64,000 nucleotides of DNA, from assembly GCA_000171875.1 (NCBI GenBank), contig ABHI01000002.1, positions 682,001 through 746,000 of the forward strand, read 5' to 3'. Made by a program: the position numbers and the translations under genes. The stretch comes from Flavobacteriales bacterium ALC-1 (GTDB lineage: Bacteria > Bacteroidota > Bacteroidia > Flavobacteriales > Flavobacteriaceae). Shown here one piece after another: positions 8,322 to 17,033 of the stretch. The notes beneath the pieces are model-generated. The model saw nothing but the letters and a program-made list of their open reading frames with translations. It ran no database searches and was not told the origin of the DNA. Within the stretch, counting starts at the first letter, position 1, and every line of letters begins with the position of its first letter.

Positions 8322-8455
8322 ATTTTTATATTTTTAGTTGTATAGAGTTACAAAGAACGTTAAACTTTTTTTGAAAATTTATATTTTATCATTTAACAAA
8401 GATTTTTATGAGAATTAAATAATATATCCGAAATTTAGTACAAGAAATAATATAC

Positions 8456-9274
8456 ATGAAAAAAATTACAATATTAGTATTCAGTCTTTTTGCATTAATG
8501 GTTTATAGTCAAGATGTGGAAAGAATTTCTATAGATGGTAGAATTATTGTATCGTCTAACGACAAAGAGGGAGTAACCGTTTATAATTCATCTTCTAATA
8601 AGGGTACTATAACCAATGAGCAAGGAGAATTTGTTATAAAAGTTGCTGTTAATGATATCGTTGAGTTTGGTGCACTACAATTCAAAGATTTTAAGATTAC
8701 AATAACCGATGATATAATTAAAACCAAGCGGTTGACAGTAATATTAGTAGAAGAGGTTAATAAATTAGATGAAGTTGTATTATTACCGTTTGGACTTACA
8801 GGGAACTTAAATGCAGATTTAGGAAATGTAAGAACCTATAATGTAAGTTTAGATGCTATTTATTTTGGTTTTAATAATATAGAAGATTTTGAGTTTACTG
8901 CAGATTATAAAACTAAGATAGATAATCCTGCTTTTGATGATTATCATCCAAAAGTAGATAATATGCTCAATATTATAAATCTTGCAGGTTTTCTAGTAAG
9001 CCAAGTTGCAGATATTGATAAAGATAAACCAGTTTCTAATGCAGAAAAAGAAATAAAGAAAACACCTTTTAAAGAAGCTTTAGATAAGTATAGTATTAAT
9101 TATATCCATTCAAATTTTAAAATCCCACTAGATCAAGTTGAAGCATTTACAGATTATGTAGAAGCGCAAGGAGTGGATGAAGTGTTGTTAAAAGAAGATA
9201 AAGAAATGCAATTTTTAGAGCGTATCACTCAATTAAGTAAATCTTTCTTAAAATTGCAGAGTGAAAAAGATTAA
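8456..9274 (+). CDS. Carboxypeptidase-regulatory-like domain protein (paralogue 1)
   Basis: The 272-residue protein has a signal peptide (cleavage near VYSQ) followed by a beta-sandwich of the CarboxypepD_reg-like type, as found at the N-terminus of TonB-dependent receptors: IDGRIIVSSNDKEGVTVYN, then TNEQGEFVIKV. No receptor barrel follows; the rest is charged and mostly helical. It is probably periplasmic or surface-associated. The next gene is a paralogue with the same layout (EKVNALDQVIV versus EEVNKLDEVVL at the end of the sandwich), overlapping by 14 bases. The M1 peptidase and DUF6702 genes follow on the same strand, suggesting one envelope-related operon. The exact role is unknown. Confidence 0.82.
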   Translation: MKKITILVFSLFALMVYSQDVERISIDGRIIVSSNDKEGVTVYNSSSNKGTITNEQGEFVIKVAVNDIVEFGALQFKDFKITITDDIIKTKRLTVILVEEVNKLDEVVLLPFGLTGNLNADLGNVRTYNVSLDAIYFGFNNIEDFEFTADYKTKIDNPAFDDYHPKVDNMLNIINLAGFLVSQVADIDKDKPVSNAEKEIKKTPFKEALDKYSINYIHSNFKIPLDQVEAFTDYVEAQGVDEVLLKEDKEMQFLERITQLSKSFLKLQSEKD

Positions 9275-10058
9275 TATTATTTCTTTTCTTATTGCTTTTG
9301 TAATAACAATAGCTGTAAAAGCGCAACGCAAAGATTTAAAAGGTCAACTCATTGCTGATGATGAGGTAGAAGGTCTTCATATCCAAAACAGAACTGCAGC
9401 AAAGTATGCCATATCTATCGAAGATGGTAGTTTTGTGATTTCGGCAAAAGCTTTAGATACCTTAATAATTTCAGGTGTTAAATACCAAACACAAGAATTG
9501 GTGATTTCCCAATCTAATGTCGATTTAGGTAGTTTTAATGTTTTGTTAGTTGAAAAAGTGAATGCGTTAGACCAAGTTATAGTTGGTAAAATTCTAACTG
9601 GAAGTTTAGAATCTGATCTTGAAAATTCTGAAACTGAAACTGAAATTAATTTTTACGATTTAGGCATTCCTGGAAATGTAAAAAAACCACTTACACAAAA
9701 TGAACAAAAGTTACATGATGCTGATGGAGGATCATGGGGAGCTTTAGGAATTGGTTTTGCGGTTAACTTTCATAAATTGCTTAATAGGGTTAGTGGTAGA
9801 ACCAAAAAACTGAGAAAAATAGTTGCCTTGGACAATGAAGAAAAATGCATATCGAGACTTAGACGAGAATTTGGAGAAGCAATTTTTGAAACAGACTCCT
9901 TAGCTGATAATCTGAAGAATGAATATTTTTATTTTTGTCAAGAGGATGAAAATTTCAAAGCAATTTGTGACGAAAACAATGATTTAAAAGCTATTGAATT
10001 TTTACAGAGAAAGTTAAAAGCTTATAATAAGAATAGAGAATCCGTAACTAAAGATTAA
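9261..10058 (+). CDS. Carboxypeptidase-regulatory-like domain protein (paralogue 2)
   Basis: A 265-residue paralogue of the preceding gene: a signal peptide ending near VKAQ, a CarboxypepD_reg-like beta-sandwich (RKDLKGQLIADDEVEGLHI, then SIEDGSFVISAK), and a charged helical C-terminus with several cysteines (about five) that the first copy lacks. The start is GTG at 9261, which overlaps the 3' end of the first paralogue by 14 bases and suggests translational coupling. The two proteins may form a pair or recognise related partners. The function is not known. Confidence 0.82.
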   Translation: MKKINIISFLIAFVITIAVKAQRKDLKGQLIADDEVEGLHIQNRTAAKYAISIEDGSFVISAKALDTLIISGVKYQTQELVISQSNVDLGSFNVLLVEKVNALDQVIVGKILTGSLESDLENSETETEINFYDLGIPGNVKKPLTQNEQKLHDADGGSWGALGIGFAVNFHKLLNRVSGRTKKLRKIVALDNEEKCISRLRREFGEAIFETDSLADNLKNEYFYFCQEDENFKAICDENNDLKAIEFLQRKLKAYNKNRESVTKD

Positions 10059-10107
10059 CTTTGGAATACTTTTTGGACTCAACGCTAAAACTATTCGAAA
10101 TAAACAC

Positions 10108-10614
10108 ATGAAATCATTTTATTTAATACTTGCCTTAGTGCTGCTACCCTTTTTTAATTCTAGCAGTGAAAAACACGAATATTACGTAAGTGTAACAGAA
10201 ATTAATTATGCTAAAGAGCAGCAATCGCTTCAAATTATTAGTCAGATTTTTATTAATGATTTTGAAAAGCTATTGCGAAAGCGTTATAATGAAGATGTAA
10301 CACTTGATCCAGATAGCGACTCTAAAACTATTGATAAATATATGCAGCGCTATATAGAGGATAAACTAAAAATAAAAGTTAATGGCAAGGCCGTAAATTT
10401 CAATTTTATAGGTAAAGAATATAAAGAAGATATAGCCTATTGTTACCTCGAAATTGAAAACATTTCAGGCATAAAATCAATAGAAGTTACTAATACAATT
10501 CTATTCGATATTTTTTCAGAGCAACAAAACATTGTAAGGTTAAAACTTTTAGATAAAAATAGAAGTTTTTTACTACTTCCAGACGATGATAAATGTATGT
10601 TAAACTTTAATTAA
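10108..10614 (+). CDS. DUF6702 family protein
   Basis: A 168-residue exported protein with an N-terminal signal sequence and the DUF6702 pattern HEYYVSVTEINYAKEQQSLQ, followed by IFINDFEKLLRKRY. It is predicted to be a periplasmic beta-rich protein. In Flavobacteriia such genes commonly sit directly upstream of a large M1 metallopeptidase, as here (66 bases apart), so a functional link to the peptidase is likely but unproven. It follows the two CarboxypepD_reg-like paralogues by 49 bases. Confidence 0.85.
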   Translation: MKSFYLILALVLLPFFNSSSEKHEYYVSVTEINYAKEQQSLQIISQIFINDFEKLLRKRYNEDVTLDPDSDSKTIDKYMQRYIEDKLKIKVNGKAVNFNFIGKEYKEDIAYCYLEIENISGIKSIEVTNTILFDIFSEQQNIVRLKLLDKNRSFLLLPDDDKCMLNFN

Positions 10615-10679
10615 AATTCTGTTAATGCAACTCAATTGCGTATTTTAGGCATCATTTTTTAACAACACAAAAAATCAAC

Positions 10680-12977
10680 ATGAAAATTTTTAAGTATTTC
10701 TTATTCGCTTTTCTTTTTGTTTCTATGAGTACATTCGCTCAAAATGAAATAAAACCTGAGCGTAAACCTGGTCACACTAATCAAAACAAATTCAAGCAAT
10801 TGTATGATGAGTTTGCAACACCAAATATGTTCAGAACAGGTTCTGGTGCTCCAGGTCCTGCGTATTACCAACAACAAGCAGATTACAAAATGGACATCGA
10901 AATCGATGATGTAAATGCAAAATTGTACGGTAATGAAACCATTACTTATACGAATAACTCACCAGACGAGTTAACGTATCTATGGGTGCAACTAGATCAA
11001 AATATGCGTGCAAAAGATTCTAAGACACCACTTATTAGTGGTTCAGGAATTGGTCCTGCTACTACATCTTCTAGAGCAGTTGGATCTTATTTAAAAGAGC
11101 GTTTTGATGGAGGTTTTAATATAGAGCATGTAAAAGATGTTAATGGAAAAGACTTATCGCACATGATTAATAGAACAATGATGCGTATTGAGTTACCGAA
11201 ATCTATGAAAACAGGAGATAAGTTCTCTTTCAACATTAAGTGGTGGTATAATATTAATAATCACGTTAAAGATGGTGGACGTTCAGGTTACGAGTATTTC
11301 GAAGAGAATGACAACAGAATTTATGTAATGGCTCAGTTTTATCCTCGTATGGCAGTATATAATGATGTAGAAGGATGGCAAAATTCTCAATTTTGGGGAC
11401 GTGATGAGTTCGCTTTACCATTTGGTGATTTTGATGTAAATATTACAGTACCAGCAGATCATTTATTAGATGGTACAGGTTATTTAACAAATAGAGAAGA
11501 GGTTTATACTAAAGATATGATGAAACGTTATAACAAGGCTAAAAAATCTTACGATAAGCCAGTTATGATTGTTACACAGGCTGAAGCTGAAAAAACTGAA
11601 AAAACTAAAAGTAGCAAGAAAAAAACTTGGAAACTTTCTGCGCAGATGGTTCGTGACTTTGGTTTTGCAACATCTCGTAAATTCCTTTGGGATATGATGG
11701 CTGTAAAAATTGGGGATAAAGACGTAATGGCTGTATCAATGTATTCTAAAGAAGGAAACCCTTTATGGGAGCAGTGGTCAACAAGAGCTGTTGCAAGTAC
11801 ATTAAAATCATATTCTCGTATGACTTTTGATTACCCTTACCACAAAGCAATTTCTGTACATGCGCCTATGGGAATGGAATACCCAATGATCTGTTACAAC
11901 TTTGGTCGTCCAGATAAAGATGGTAACTATTCTGATAGAACTAAATTTGGAATGATAGGTGTTATTATCCATGAAGTTGGTCACAATTTCTTCCCAATGA
12001 TTGTAAATAGTGATGAGCGTCAGTGGACATGGATGGATGAAGGTTTAAATACATTTGTACAGTATGTTGCAGAGCAAGATTTTGGTGAATGGAATCCAAC
12101 AGCACTTTCAGAAGGGCAAGATAAATATCCATCACGTAGAGGACCTGCTAAGAATATTGTAAGATATATGGGTGGAAATCAAGATTACATTGCTCCAATA
12201 ATGACTAAAGGTTTAAATACTTATCAGTTTGGTAGTAATGCTTACAGCAAACCAGCTACAGGTTTAAACATCTTAAGAGAGACTGTAATGGGACGTGATT
12301 TATTTGATTATTCGTTTAGAGAATATGCACGCCGTTGGATGTTTAAGCACCCAACACCAGAAGACTTTTTCCGTACTATGGAAGATGCATCTGCATTTGA
12401 TTTAGATTGGTTCTGGAGAGGTTGGTTCTACACTACGGATTACACTGATATTGGAGTAAAAGAAGTGAAGAAATTTGCCGTGACTAATAATCCTAACGAG
12501 GATGGGAAGAAACTGGCTCAACGCTATAATAGAGACCCAAATAGCTTGGTTTATTTTATTGAAGAAGGAAAGGAAGGTTATGACACTGCGATGAAAGCTA
12601 AATCATCTATTGAAGACTTACCTACAGTAAAGGAATACATTATGGATAACTTTACAGCAGAAGAGCAAAAGGCAATGAAAAAATCACCTAAATATTTTTA
12701 TCAAGTGACTTTTGACAAGCCAGGTGGATTAGTGATGCCTCTTATTGTAGAATATACATATGATGACGGTACAAAAGAGAAAATAACGTATCCTGCTCAA
12801 GTTTGGAGGCTTAATGATAAAGAGGTAAGTAAGGCAATTGCAAGTGATAAAGAAATCGTTTCTATAATGGTAGATCCAGATTTAGAAACTGCAGATGTAG
12901 ATACATCAAATAATTCTTGGCCAAGAGAGGTTAAAGAAAGTAAATTCGATAATTTTAAGAATAAAGTAAAGGACTAA
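10680..12977 (+). CDS. M1-family zinc metallopeptidase, secreted
   Basis: This 765-residue exported protein (signal peptide ending near STFAQ) belongs to the gluzincin M1 family. The zinc site is complete: His431 and His435 in HEVGH, and Glu454 in WMDEGLNTFVQY, with the exact HExxH-18-E spacing. An N-terminal beta-domain (about 60-270) precedes the catalytic domain, and the C-terminal third resembles the helical and beta regions of this subgroup. The classical GAMEN exopeptidase motif is replaced by a stretch around HAPMGMEYPM at 394-403. A lysine-rich insertion lies at about 300-318. It is probably a periplasmic or surface aminopeptidase. A strong terminator follows. Confidence 0.93.
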   Translation: MKIFKYFLFAFLFVSMSTFAQNEIKPERKPGHTNQNKFKQLYDEFATPNMFRTGSGAPGPAYYQQQADYKMDIEIDDVNAKLYGNETITYTNNSPDELTYLWVQLDQNMRAKDSKTPLISGSGIGPATTSSRAVGSYLKERFDGGFNIEHVKDVNGKDLSHMINRTMMRIELPKSMKTGDKFSFNIKWWYNINNHVKDGGRSGYEYFEENDNRIYVMAQFYPRMAVYNDVEGWQNSQFWGRDEFALPFGDFDVNITVPADHLLDGTGYLTNREEVYTKDMMKRYNKAKKSYDKPVMIVTQAEAEKTEKTKSSKKKTWKLSAQMVRDFGFATSRKFLWDMMAVKIGDKDVMAVSMYSKEGNPLWEQWSTRAVASTLKSYSRMTFDYPYHKAISVHAPMGMEYPMICYNFGRPDKDGNYSDRTKFGMIGVIIHEVGHNFFPMIVNSDERQWTWMDEGLNTFVQYVAEQDFGEWNPTALSEGQDKYPSRRGPAKNIVRYMGGNQDYIAPIMTKGLNTYQFGSNAYSKPATGLNILRETVMGRDLFDYSFREYARRWMFKHPTPEDFFRTMEDASAFDLDWFWRGWFYTTDYTDIGVKEVKKFAVTNNPNEDGKKLAQRYNRDPNSLVYFIEEGKEGYDTAMKAKSSIEDLPTVKEYIMDNFTAEEQKAMKKSPKYFYQVTFDKPGGLVMPLIVEYTYDDGTKEKITYPAQVWRLNDKEVSKAIASDKEIVSIMVDPDLETADVDTSNNSWPREVKESKFDNFKNKVKD

Positions 12978-12996
12978 GAATTTAGATTATAATATT

Positions 12997-13027
12997 AAGC
13001 CGACTTTAACAAGTCGGCTTTTTTTTT
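12997..13027 (+). terminator. Rho-independent terminator
   Basis: The perfect 10-bp stem AAGCCGACTT / AAGTCGGCTT with loop TAAC is followed by at least seven T. It ends the M1 peptidase operon. Confidence 0.9.
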
Positions 13028-13065
13028 ATTTTAATATAGTAGTGGTATTATTCATAAAGTCACTC

Positions 13066-13073
13066 TATATTTG
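13066..13073 (+). promoter_or_regulatory. -7 box TATATTTG for tatA
   Basis: Exact TAnnTTTG match ending four bases before the GTG start of tatA at 13078. The same four-base distance is seen at the gene at 203, so this could yield a nearly leaderless mRNA. Confidence 0.6.
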
Positions 13074-13077
13074 CATT

Positions 13078-13368
13078 GTGATACAGTTAACCACATTCTT
13101 ATTTATTGGAGGCACCGAAATTGTTTTTATACTTTTTATAGTGGTGCTAGTATTTGGTGCAGATAAACTTCCCGAAGTAGCAAGAGGTCTAGGTAAAGGT
13201 ATGCGTCAATTAAAAGATGCTACTAATGATATTAAGCACGAAGTCACAAAAAGTGCCAAAGAAAGTAATATTATAGATACAGAAGCTGCCAAGGATATTC
13301 AAAAAGAGATCAATACCATTAAAGACGATCTTAAAGATTTTACAGGTTCTGTAAAACGAAAAATGTAA
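13078..13368 (+). CDS. tatA: Twin-arginine translocase subunit TatA/TatE
   Basis: TatA oligomers form the pore through which folded proteins with twin-arginine signals cross the cytoplasmic membrane. The 96-residue product has the single N-terminal membrane helix (EIVFILFIVVLVFGADKLPE) followed by the hallmark hinge and amphipathic helix, VARGLGKGMRQLKDATNDI, and a charged tail. I use GTG at 13078 rather than the more upstream GTG, because a -7 promoter box covers 13066-13073 and the shorter protein matches the family. No tatC is present nearby. The gene is convergent with the O-methyltransferase gene one base away. Confidence 0.9.
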   Translation: MIQLTTFLFIGGTEIVFILFIVVLVFGADKLPEVARGLGKGMRQLKDATNDIKHEVTKSAKESNIIDTEAAKDIQKEINTIKDDLKDFTGSVKRKM

Positions 13369-13369
13369 C

Positions 13370-14011
13370 CTATTTTTTTCTACTAATAGTTAAGCCATCT
13401 CGTATAGGTAACAAAACAGTTTCTATACGTTTATCATTTTTAAGAAGTGTGTTGTAATTCAAAACAGCTTTTGTAGATGCATCCTTTTCATTTAAAGGTT
13501 CTACCACTTTACCATGCCAAAGCACATTATCTGATAAAATAATGCCACCAGCATTTAACTTATCTATAATTAAGTGAAAGTAATTGCTGTAATTAGGCTT
13601 GTCTGCATCTATAAAAACGAGGTCAAACGTCTTATCTAGCTTTGGGATAACATCTAAAGCACTTCCTGTATGTTGAAAAATTTGATGTCCATAATCAGAT
13701 TTATCAAAATATTTACGTTGAAAATCCACTAATTCTTCATTAATATCAATAGTATGTAACTCACCATTATTTGTTAAACCTTCAGCTAAACATAATGTTG
13801 AATAGCCTGTGAATGTACCTAATTCTAAAATAGATTTTGGGTTTATGAGTTTAGATAATATACTCAACACTCGCCCTTGATAAGGACCACTTAGCATTAT
13901 GGGTTGTAATACTTTTTGGTACGTTTCTCTAGTTAACTGTTGTAGCAGTTCTGGTTCTTGCTCAGAATGTTGCACAACATAATGGTCTAAATCTTCAGGC
14001 AGAAAGTGCAT
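13370..14011 (-). CDS. Class I SAM-dependent O-methyltransferase
   Basis: The 213-residue protein matches the small catechol/caffeoyl-CoA O-methyltransferase family (Methyltransf_3). Key parts are the SAM motif ILELGTFTGYSTLCLA, LHTIDINEELV, and the metal/catechol-binding region FDLVFIDADKPNYSNYF and ILSDNVLWHGKV, which carries the Asp and Asn ligands. I chose the ATG at 14011, four bases after the ACMSD stop; the longer frame would overlap ACMSD by 53 bases and add 19 unconserved-looking residues. It is the last gene of the kynurenine cluster. Methylation of a catechol-like intermediate is conceivable, but the substrate is unknown. Confidence 0.88.
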   Translation of the reverse strand: MHFLPEDLDHYVVQHSEQEPELLQQLTRETYQKVLQPIMLSGPYQGRVLSILSKLINPKSILELGTFTGYSTLCLAEGLTNNGELHTIDINEELVDFQRKYFDKSDYGHQIFQHTGSALDVIPKLDKTFDLVFIDADKPNYSNYFHLIIDKLNAGGIILSDNVLWHGKVVEPLNEKDASTKAVLNYNTLLKNDKRIETVLLPIRDGLTISRKK

Positions 14012-14015
14012 AACT

Positions 14016-15101
14016 CTAAGATGTAATTCGTGTGATAAGTTTTTGTTTGGATCCTTTATCATCTCCACATAGCCATTGTATCACATTATCTTCCCAGATA
14101 GCATCGCGCTGAGTTTCTGTAATAATGTCTTGATCTATTGCTAGGTCTAAGATTTTACCAGGATAAGAAGATTGCTTTTCGCTTTCCATCTCTCCTAGAG
14201 GATAAGGATCGTCTAAGCCCATGAGAACTTGTTTAGAGCCTTGGTTTTTAATTAATAATTCTAAACCGCCAGTATCATGTACTAAAGTATCAAAGAATAT
14301 GTTTTTATGACCAACAGCTTTTCTTGGGTGGCTTTTTCCTTCAAATAAATCTGGTCTACCATCAAAACCTTGAATACGTCTTCCTAAATTAATCTGTGCC
14401 AATTGACCTCCATGAGCAAAGCAAGTTCGCATGTTTGGGTACTTATCTTGGTAGCCATTTAAGGTTAAAAAATGATACGCATCAGCACATTGTGCTAGCA
14501 TCCAAATCAAATGAAAACGCCAAGATGTATTTTCTAATTTTATGAATTTTTCTCCATCATACGGATGAATTTCTACAGCGAGATTATACTTATTTGCTAG
14601 CTCAAAAAGGGGTTCATTTTCTTCATCAAATATGCAACGCCAAGTGCCTATAGTATCCATGTAATGTGTTGGTAAACATAAGAGTTGCATGCCTAATTCC
14701 TCAACACAACGCTCTATTTCCCAACAAGCACCTCTTACAAACCCAGGATGCACTACAAAACCGCAAGTAAATTTACTTGGATTTTCACTTTGAACTTTTG
14801 CATTAAAATCATTCTGAAATCGCAAAGCCTGTTTCATTTCTTCAACACGCAATCCATTTCCGTAAAGTTGAGACAAGTTTAAAACAACAGCATGGTCAAT
14901 TTTAAACCGTTCCATCCAAGCCAGTTTTTCATTTAAAAAGAAACTAGAATCTGTGATTGGTCGATTCCAATCTTTCTGAAGCATGTATTTACGATCTTTG
15001 TCTACCCAAAAAATACCTTTGTCTTTCATAAACTGAGGAATCTCCTCAGGGTAGGGAAGAAGATGTGAGTGGCCGTTTATTCTTAGTTTACGTTTACTCA
15101 T
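14016..15101 (-). CDS. 2-amino-3-carboxymuconate-6-semialdehyde decarboxylase (ACMSD)
   Basis: ACMSD decarboxylates the unstable ring-opened product of 3-hydroxyanthranilate, steering the pathway away from quinolinate/NAD and into catabolism. The 361-residue protein is an amidohydrolase_2 TIM barrel: the HxH zinc motif is His11/His13 (NGHSHLLP), a later zinc His lies in CFAHGG, and the catalytic Asp region is LMGLDDPYPLGEM. Its start overlaps the HAAO stop by eight bases, showing direct coupling of ring cleavage and decarboxylation. In Pseudomonas and Burkholderia the gene is called nbaD. The surrounding genes strongly support this assignment. Confidence 0.94.
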   Translation of the reverse strand: MSKRKLRINGHSHLLPYPEEIPQFMKDKGIFWVDKDRKYMLQKDWNRPITDSSFFLNEKLAWMERFKIDHAVVLNLSQLYGNGLRVEEMKQALRFQNDFNAKVQSENPSKFTCGFVVHPGFVRGACWEIERCVEELGMQLLCLPTHYMDTIGTWRCIFDEENEPLFELANKYNLAVEIHPYDGEKFIKLENTSWRFHLIWMLAQCADAYHFLTLNGYQDKYPNMRTCFAHGGQLAQINLGRRIQGFDGRPDLFEGKSHPRKAVGHKNIFFDTLVHDTGGLELLIKNQGSKQVLMGLDDPYPLGEMESEKQSSYPGKILDLAIDQDIITETQRDAIWEDNVIQWLCGDDKGSKQKLITRITS

Positions 15102-15630
15102 CTATCTGAACCTTTTTTGGTGGTTGCATTACTTCACCACAATTAGGGCAGCTGCGTTTATCCTTATCTCCATAATAGGCATCAAAAATTGCAGGCATAT
15201 CTGTTTCAATATTATCTAAAGTAAAATCCTCTTCATATAATTTTGTTGTACAATTTTCACAGAACCATAGTAACGCATCTTGTACGCCTTTTTCTCTCGG
15301 ATATTCTATCACTAAACCAACTGTATTAGCACCACGTTGAGGTGAATGCGGAACCTTTGGTGGTAATAAGAAAATATCACCTTCTTTAATATGAATATCC
15401 TTTGGTGTGCCTTTGTCAATAACTTTTAAAACGATATCACCTTCTACTTGATAGAAAAATTCTGGAGTTTCATTATAATGATAATCTTTTCTACTATTTG
15501 GTCCACCTACTACCATAACTATAAAGTCACCATTTTTCCACACAACTTTATTGCCAACAGGTGGTTTTAATAAATGACGATTTTCTTCGATCCATTCTTT
15601 AAAATTAATGGGTGGGAATAATTTACTCAT
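15094..15630 (-). CDS. 3-hydroxyanthranilate 3,4-dioxygenase
   Basis: This extradiol-type cupin dioxygenase cleaves 3-hydroxyanthranilate with Fe(II) and O2. The 178-residue length is that of the bacterial single-cupin form. Cupin ligands appear in DYHYNETPEFFYQ (His, Glu) and PPKVPHSPQR (His). The C-terminus has two CxxC pairs (FCENC and SCPNC) that make a rubredoxin-like iron site typical of bacterial HAAO. It overlaps ACMSD and follows the SDR gene by 34 bases in the same operon. The name nbaC or haao is used in other organisms. Confidence 0.95.
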   Translation of the reverse strand: MSKLFPPINFKEWIEENRHLLKPPVGNKVVWKNGDFIVMVVGGPNSRKDYHYNETPEFFYQVEGDIVLKVIDKGTPKDIHIKEGDIFLLPPKVPHSPQRGANTVGLVIEYPREKGVQDALLWFCENCTTKLYEEDFTLDNIETDMPAIFDAYYGDKDKRSCPNCGEVMQPPKKVQIDE

Positions 15631-15664
15631 GATATAATTTTTTTAAAAAGGTAATTCTATAAAG

Positions 15665-16447
15665 TTACAAACTTTTTGTACGTCCACCATCAACAGGGAG
15701 ATTAATTCCATTAATATAACTAGCACGTTCACTAGCTAAAAATGTAATAGCATCTGCAAGCTCTTCAGGCTTAGCAAAACGTTTTGCTGGTACTGCATTT
15801 TTCATGGCATTAGAAGCTTCTTCTTCAGACTTACCAGTTTTAGCCGATTTGTTTTTAATGATTTGAGTTAGACGTTCTGTTCCTGTAGCTCCAGGAAGTA
15901 CGTTGTTGACAGTAATACCAAATTGTCCCAATTCATTAGCTAGCGTTTTACTCCAATTAGCAACTGCTCCACGAATAGTGTTACTAACTCCAAGACCATC
16001 TAATGGTTGTTTTACAGAAGTAGAAATCACATTAATTACTCTTCCATAGCCTCCTTCTTTCATAAAAGGAACAAGGGCTTGTACTAACACATGGTTGCAT
16101 TTTAGGTGTTGTGTAAAGGCATTTTCAAATTCTTCAACTTTTGCAGAAAAAACTGGTCCACCTGCTGGTCCACCAGTGTTATTAACTAAAACATGAAAAC
16201 CATGATGTTCTTTTATATAAGTTTCAACTTTAGCTTTCAATTCATCAGGATTAGAAAAATCAGCAACGATATAATCGTGATTTCTGTGTTGCGGTAATTC
16301 TGCAAGTGTAGCTTTGAGTTTGTTTTCATTTCGTGCAATTAGTGTTACAATTGCTCCTTCTTCGGCTAAGGCTAAGGCTGTTGCTTTTCCAATTCCAGCT
16401 GTGCTTCCACAGACTAATGCGTATTTATTGTTTAATTCTAGATTCAT
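15665..16447 (-). CDS. SDR-family protein with non-canonical active site
   Basis: The 260-residue protein has a clear short-chain dehydrogenase fold: a nucleotide-binding motif at 14-20 (GSTAGIG), VADFSNP, and NNTGGPAGG (89-97) in place of NNAG. The catalytic Ser is Ser142, but where Tyr (+13) and Lys (+17) should stand there are Ser155 and Arg159 (SNTIR), so the YxxxK pair is missing. The C-terminal SDR signature NVLPGATGTERL and LPVDGG is intact. Related SDRs with this SNxxR sequence seem to be a real subgroup in Bacteroidota, so this is not a sequencing error. Its start directly abuts the stop of the upstream PsbP-like gene. It lies within the kynurenine cluster, but the reaction, if any, is unknown. 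Confidence 0.88.
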   Translation of the reverse strand: MNLELNNKYALVCGSTAGIGKATALALAEEGAIVTLIARNENKLKATLAELPQHRNHDYIVADFSNPDELKAKVETYIKEHHGFHVLVNNTGGPAGGPVFSAKVEEFENAFTQHLKCNHVLVQALVPFMKEGGYGRVINVISTSVKQPLDGLGVSNTIRGAVANWSKTLANELGQFGITVNNVLPGATGTERLTQIIKNKSAKTGKSEEEASNAMKNAVPAKRFAKPEELADAITFLASERASYINGINLPVDGGRTKSL

Positions 16448-16975
16448 TTATATAGAAAATTTAAAACTATTTAAAGTCTTATTTACAACTTCATCATATG
16501 CATCATATTCTGAGGTTGTTGAGGAAAATGTAAGGACATATGCTGTCCCATTATTTATAATGTATACTTGTTTAAATTGTAATACCATGCCATTTCCAAA
16601 ATCTGCTGACCAAACAACTTCTCTTGCATCTTCATCACCTAATTTAGTTTCTTTATTGGATTTAATTTCTGCTGATGGTATTTGAGCCATTATTTGATCT
16701 AATGAAATTTTAACATAATCTTCAATTGAGAGTGTTTGACCACCCAAAGGTTCTGAAACTAAATTAATACTTTCCCTAAATAAATCTTCTTTTTGCGAGT
16801 TTTCAGGTGCTTTTAACAAAAATAGAACAGAAGGTTGTGGTTTCTCATCACTAGACACCCAATCTTTTGGATAGCTAATACTATAATTGTCTTGCTCTAA
16901 TGTTTGCCATTCATCTTGAGCTAGCATTATTGAAGATGATAATAATACTAATAAGGTTAAGAATTTTGTTTTCAT
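16448..16975 (-). CDS. Exported PsbP/DcrB-like protein
   Basis: A 175-residue protein with a signal peptide (cleavage near MLAQ) and a PsbP/DcrB-like fold: YSISYPKDW near the start, then alternating beta-strands, and the closing pattern YVLTFSSTTSEYDAY, followed by a helix. These small proteins are usually periplasmic with no known enzyme activity. Its stop codon is adjacent to the SDR start. The gap to the upstream aldehyde dehydrogenase gene is 58 bases. Its placement in a catabolic operon is unexplained. Confidence 0.8.
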   Translation of the reverse strand: MKTKFLTLLVLLSSSIMLAQDEWQTLEQDNYSISYPKDWVSSDEKPQPSVLFLLKAPENSQKEDLFRESINLVSEPLGGQTLSIEDYVKISLDQIMAQIPSAEIKSNKETKLGDEDAREVVWSADFGNGMVLQFKQVYIINNGTAYVLTFSSTTSEYDAYDEVVNKTLNSFKFSI

Positions 16976-17033
16976 AGTGTTTGGTTTTATTATTTATAAC
17001 ATACTAAATCAAGTTCAGTATGACAATGAGTTA

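Noticed and set aside
13370-14068. Full-length O-methyltransferase frame with a 53-base overlap into ACMSD
   Set aside because: An ATG at 14011 avoids the overlap and matches where the family begins.
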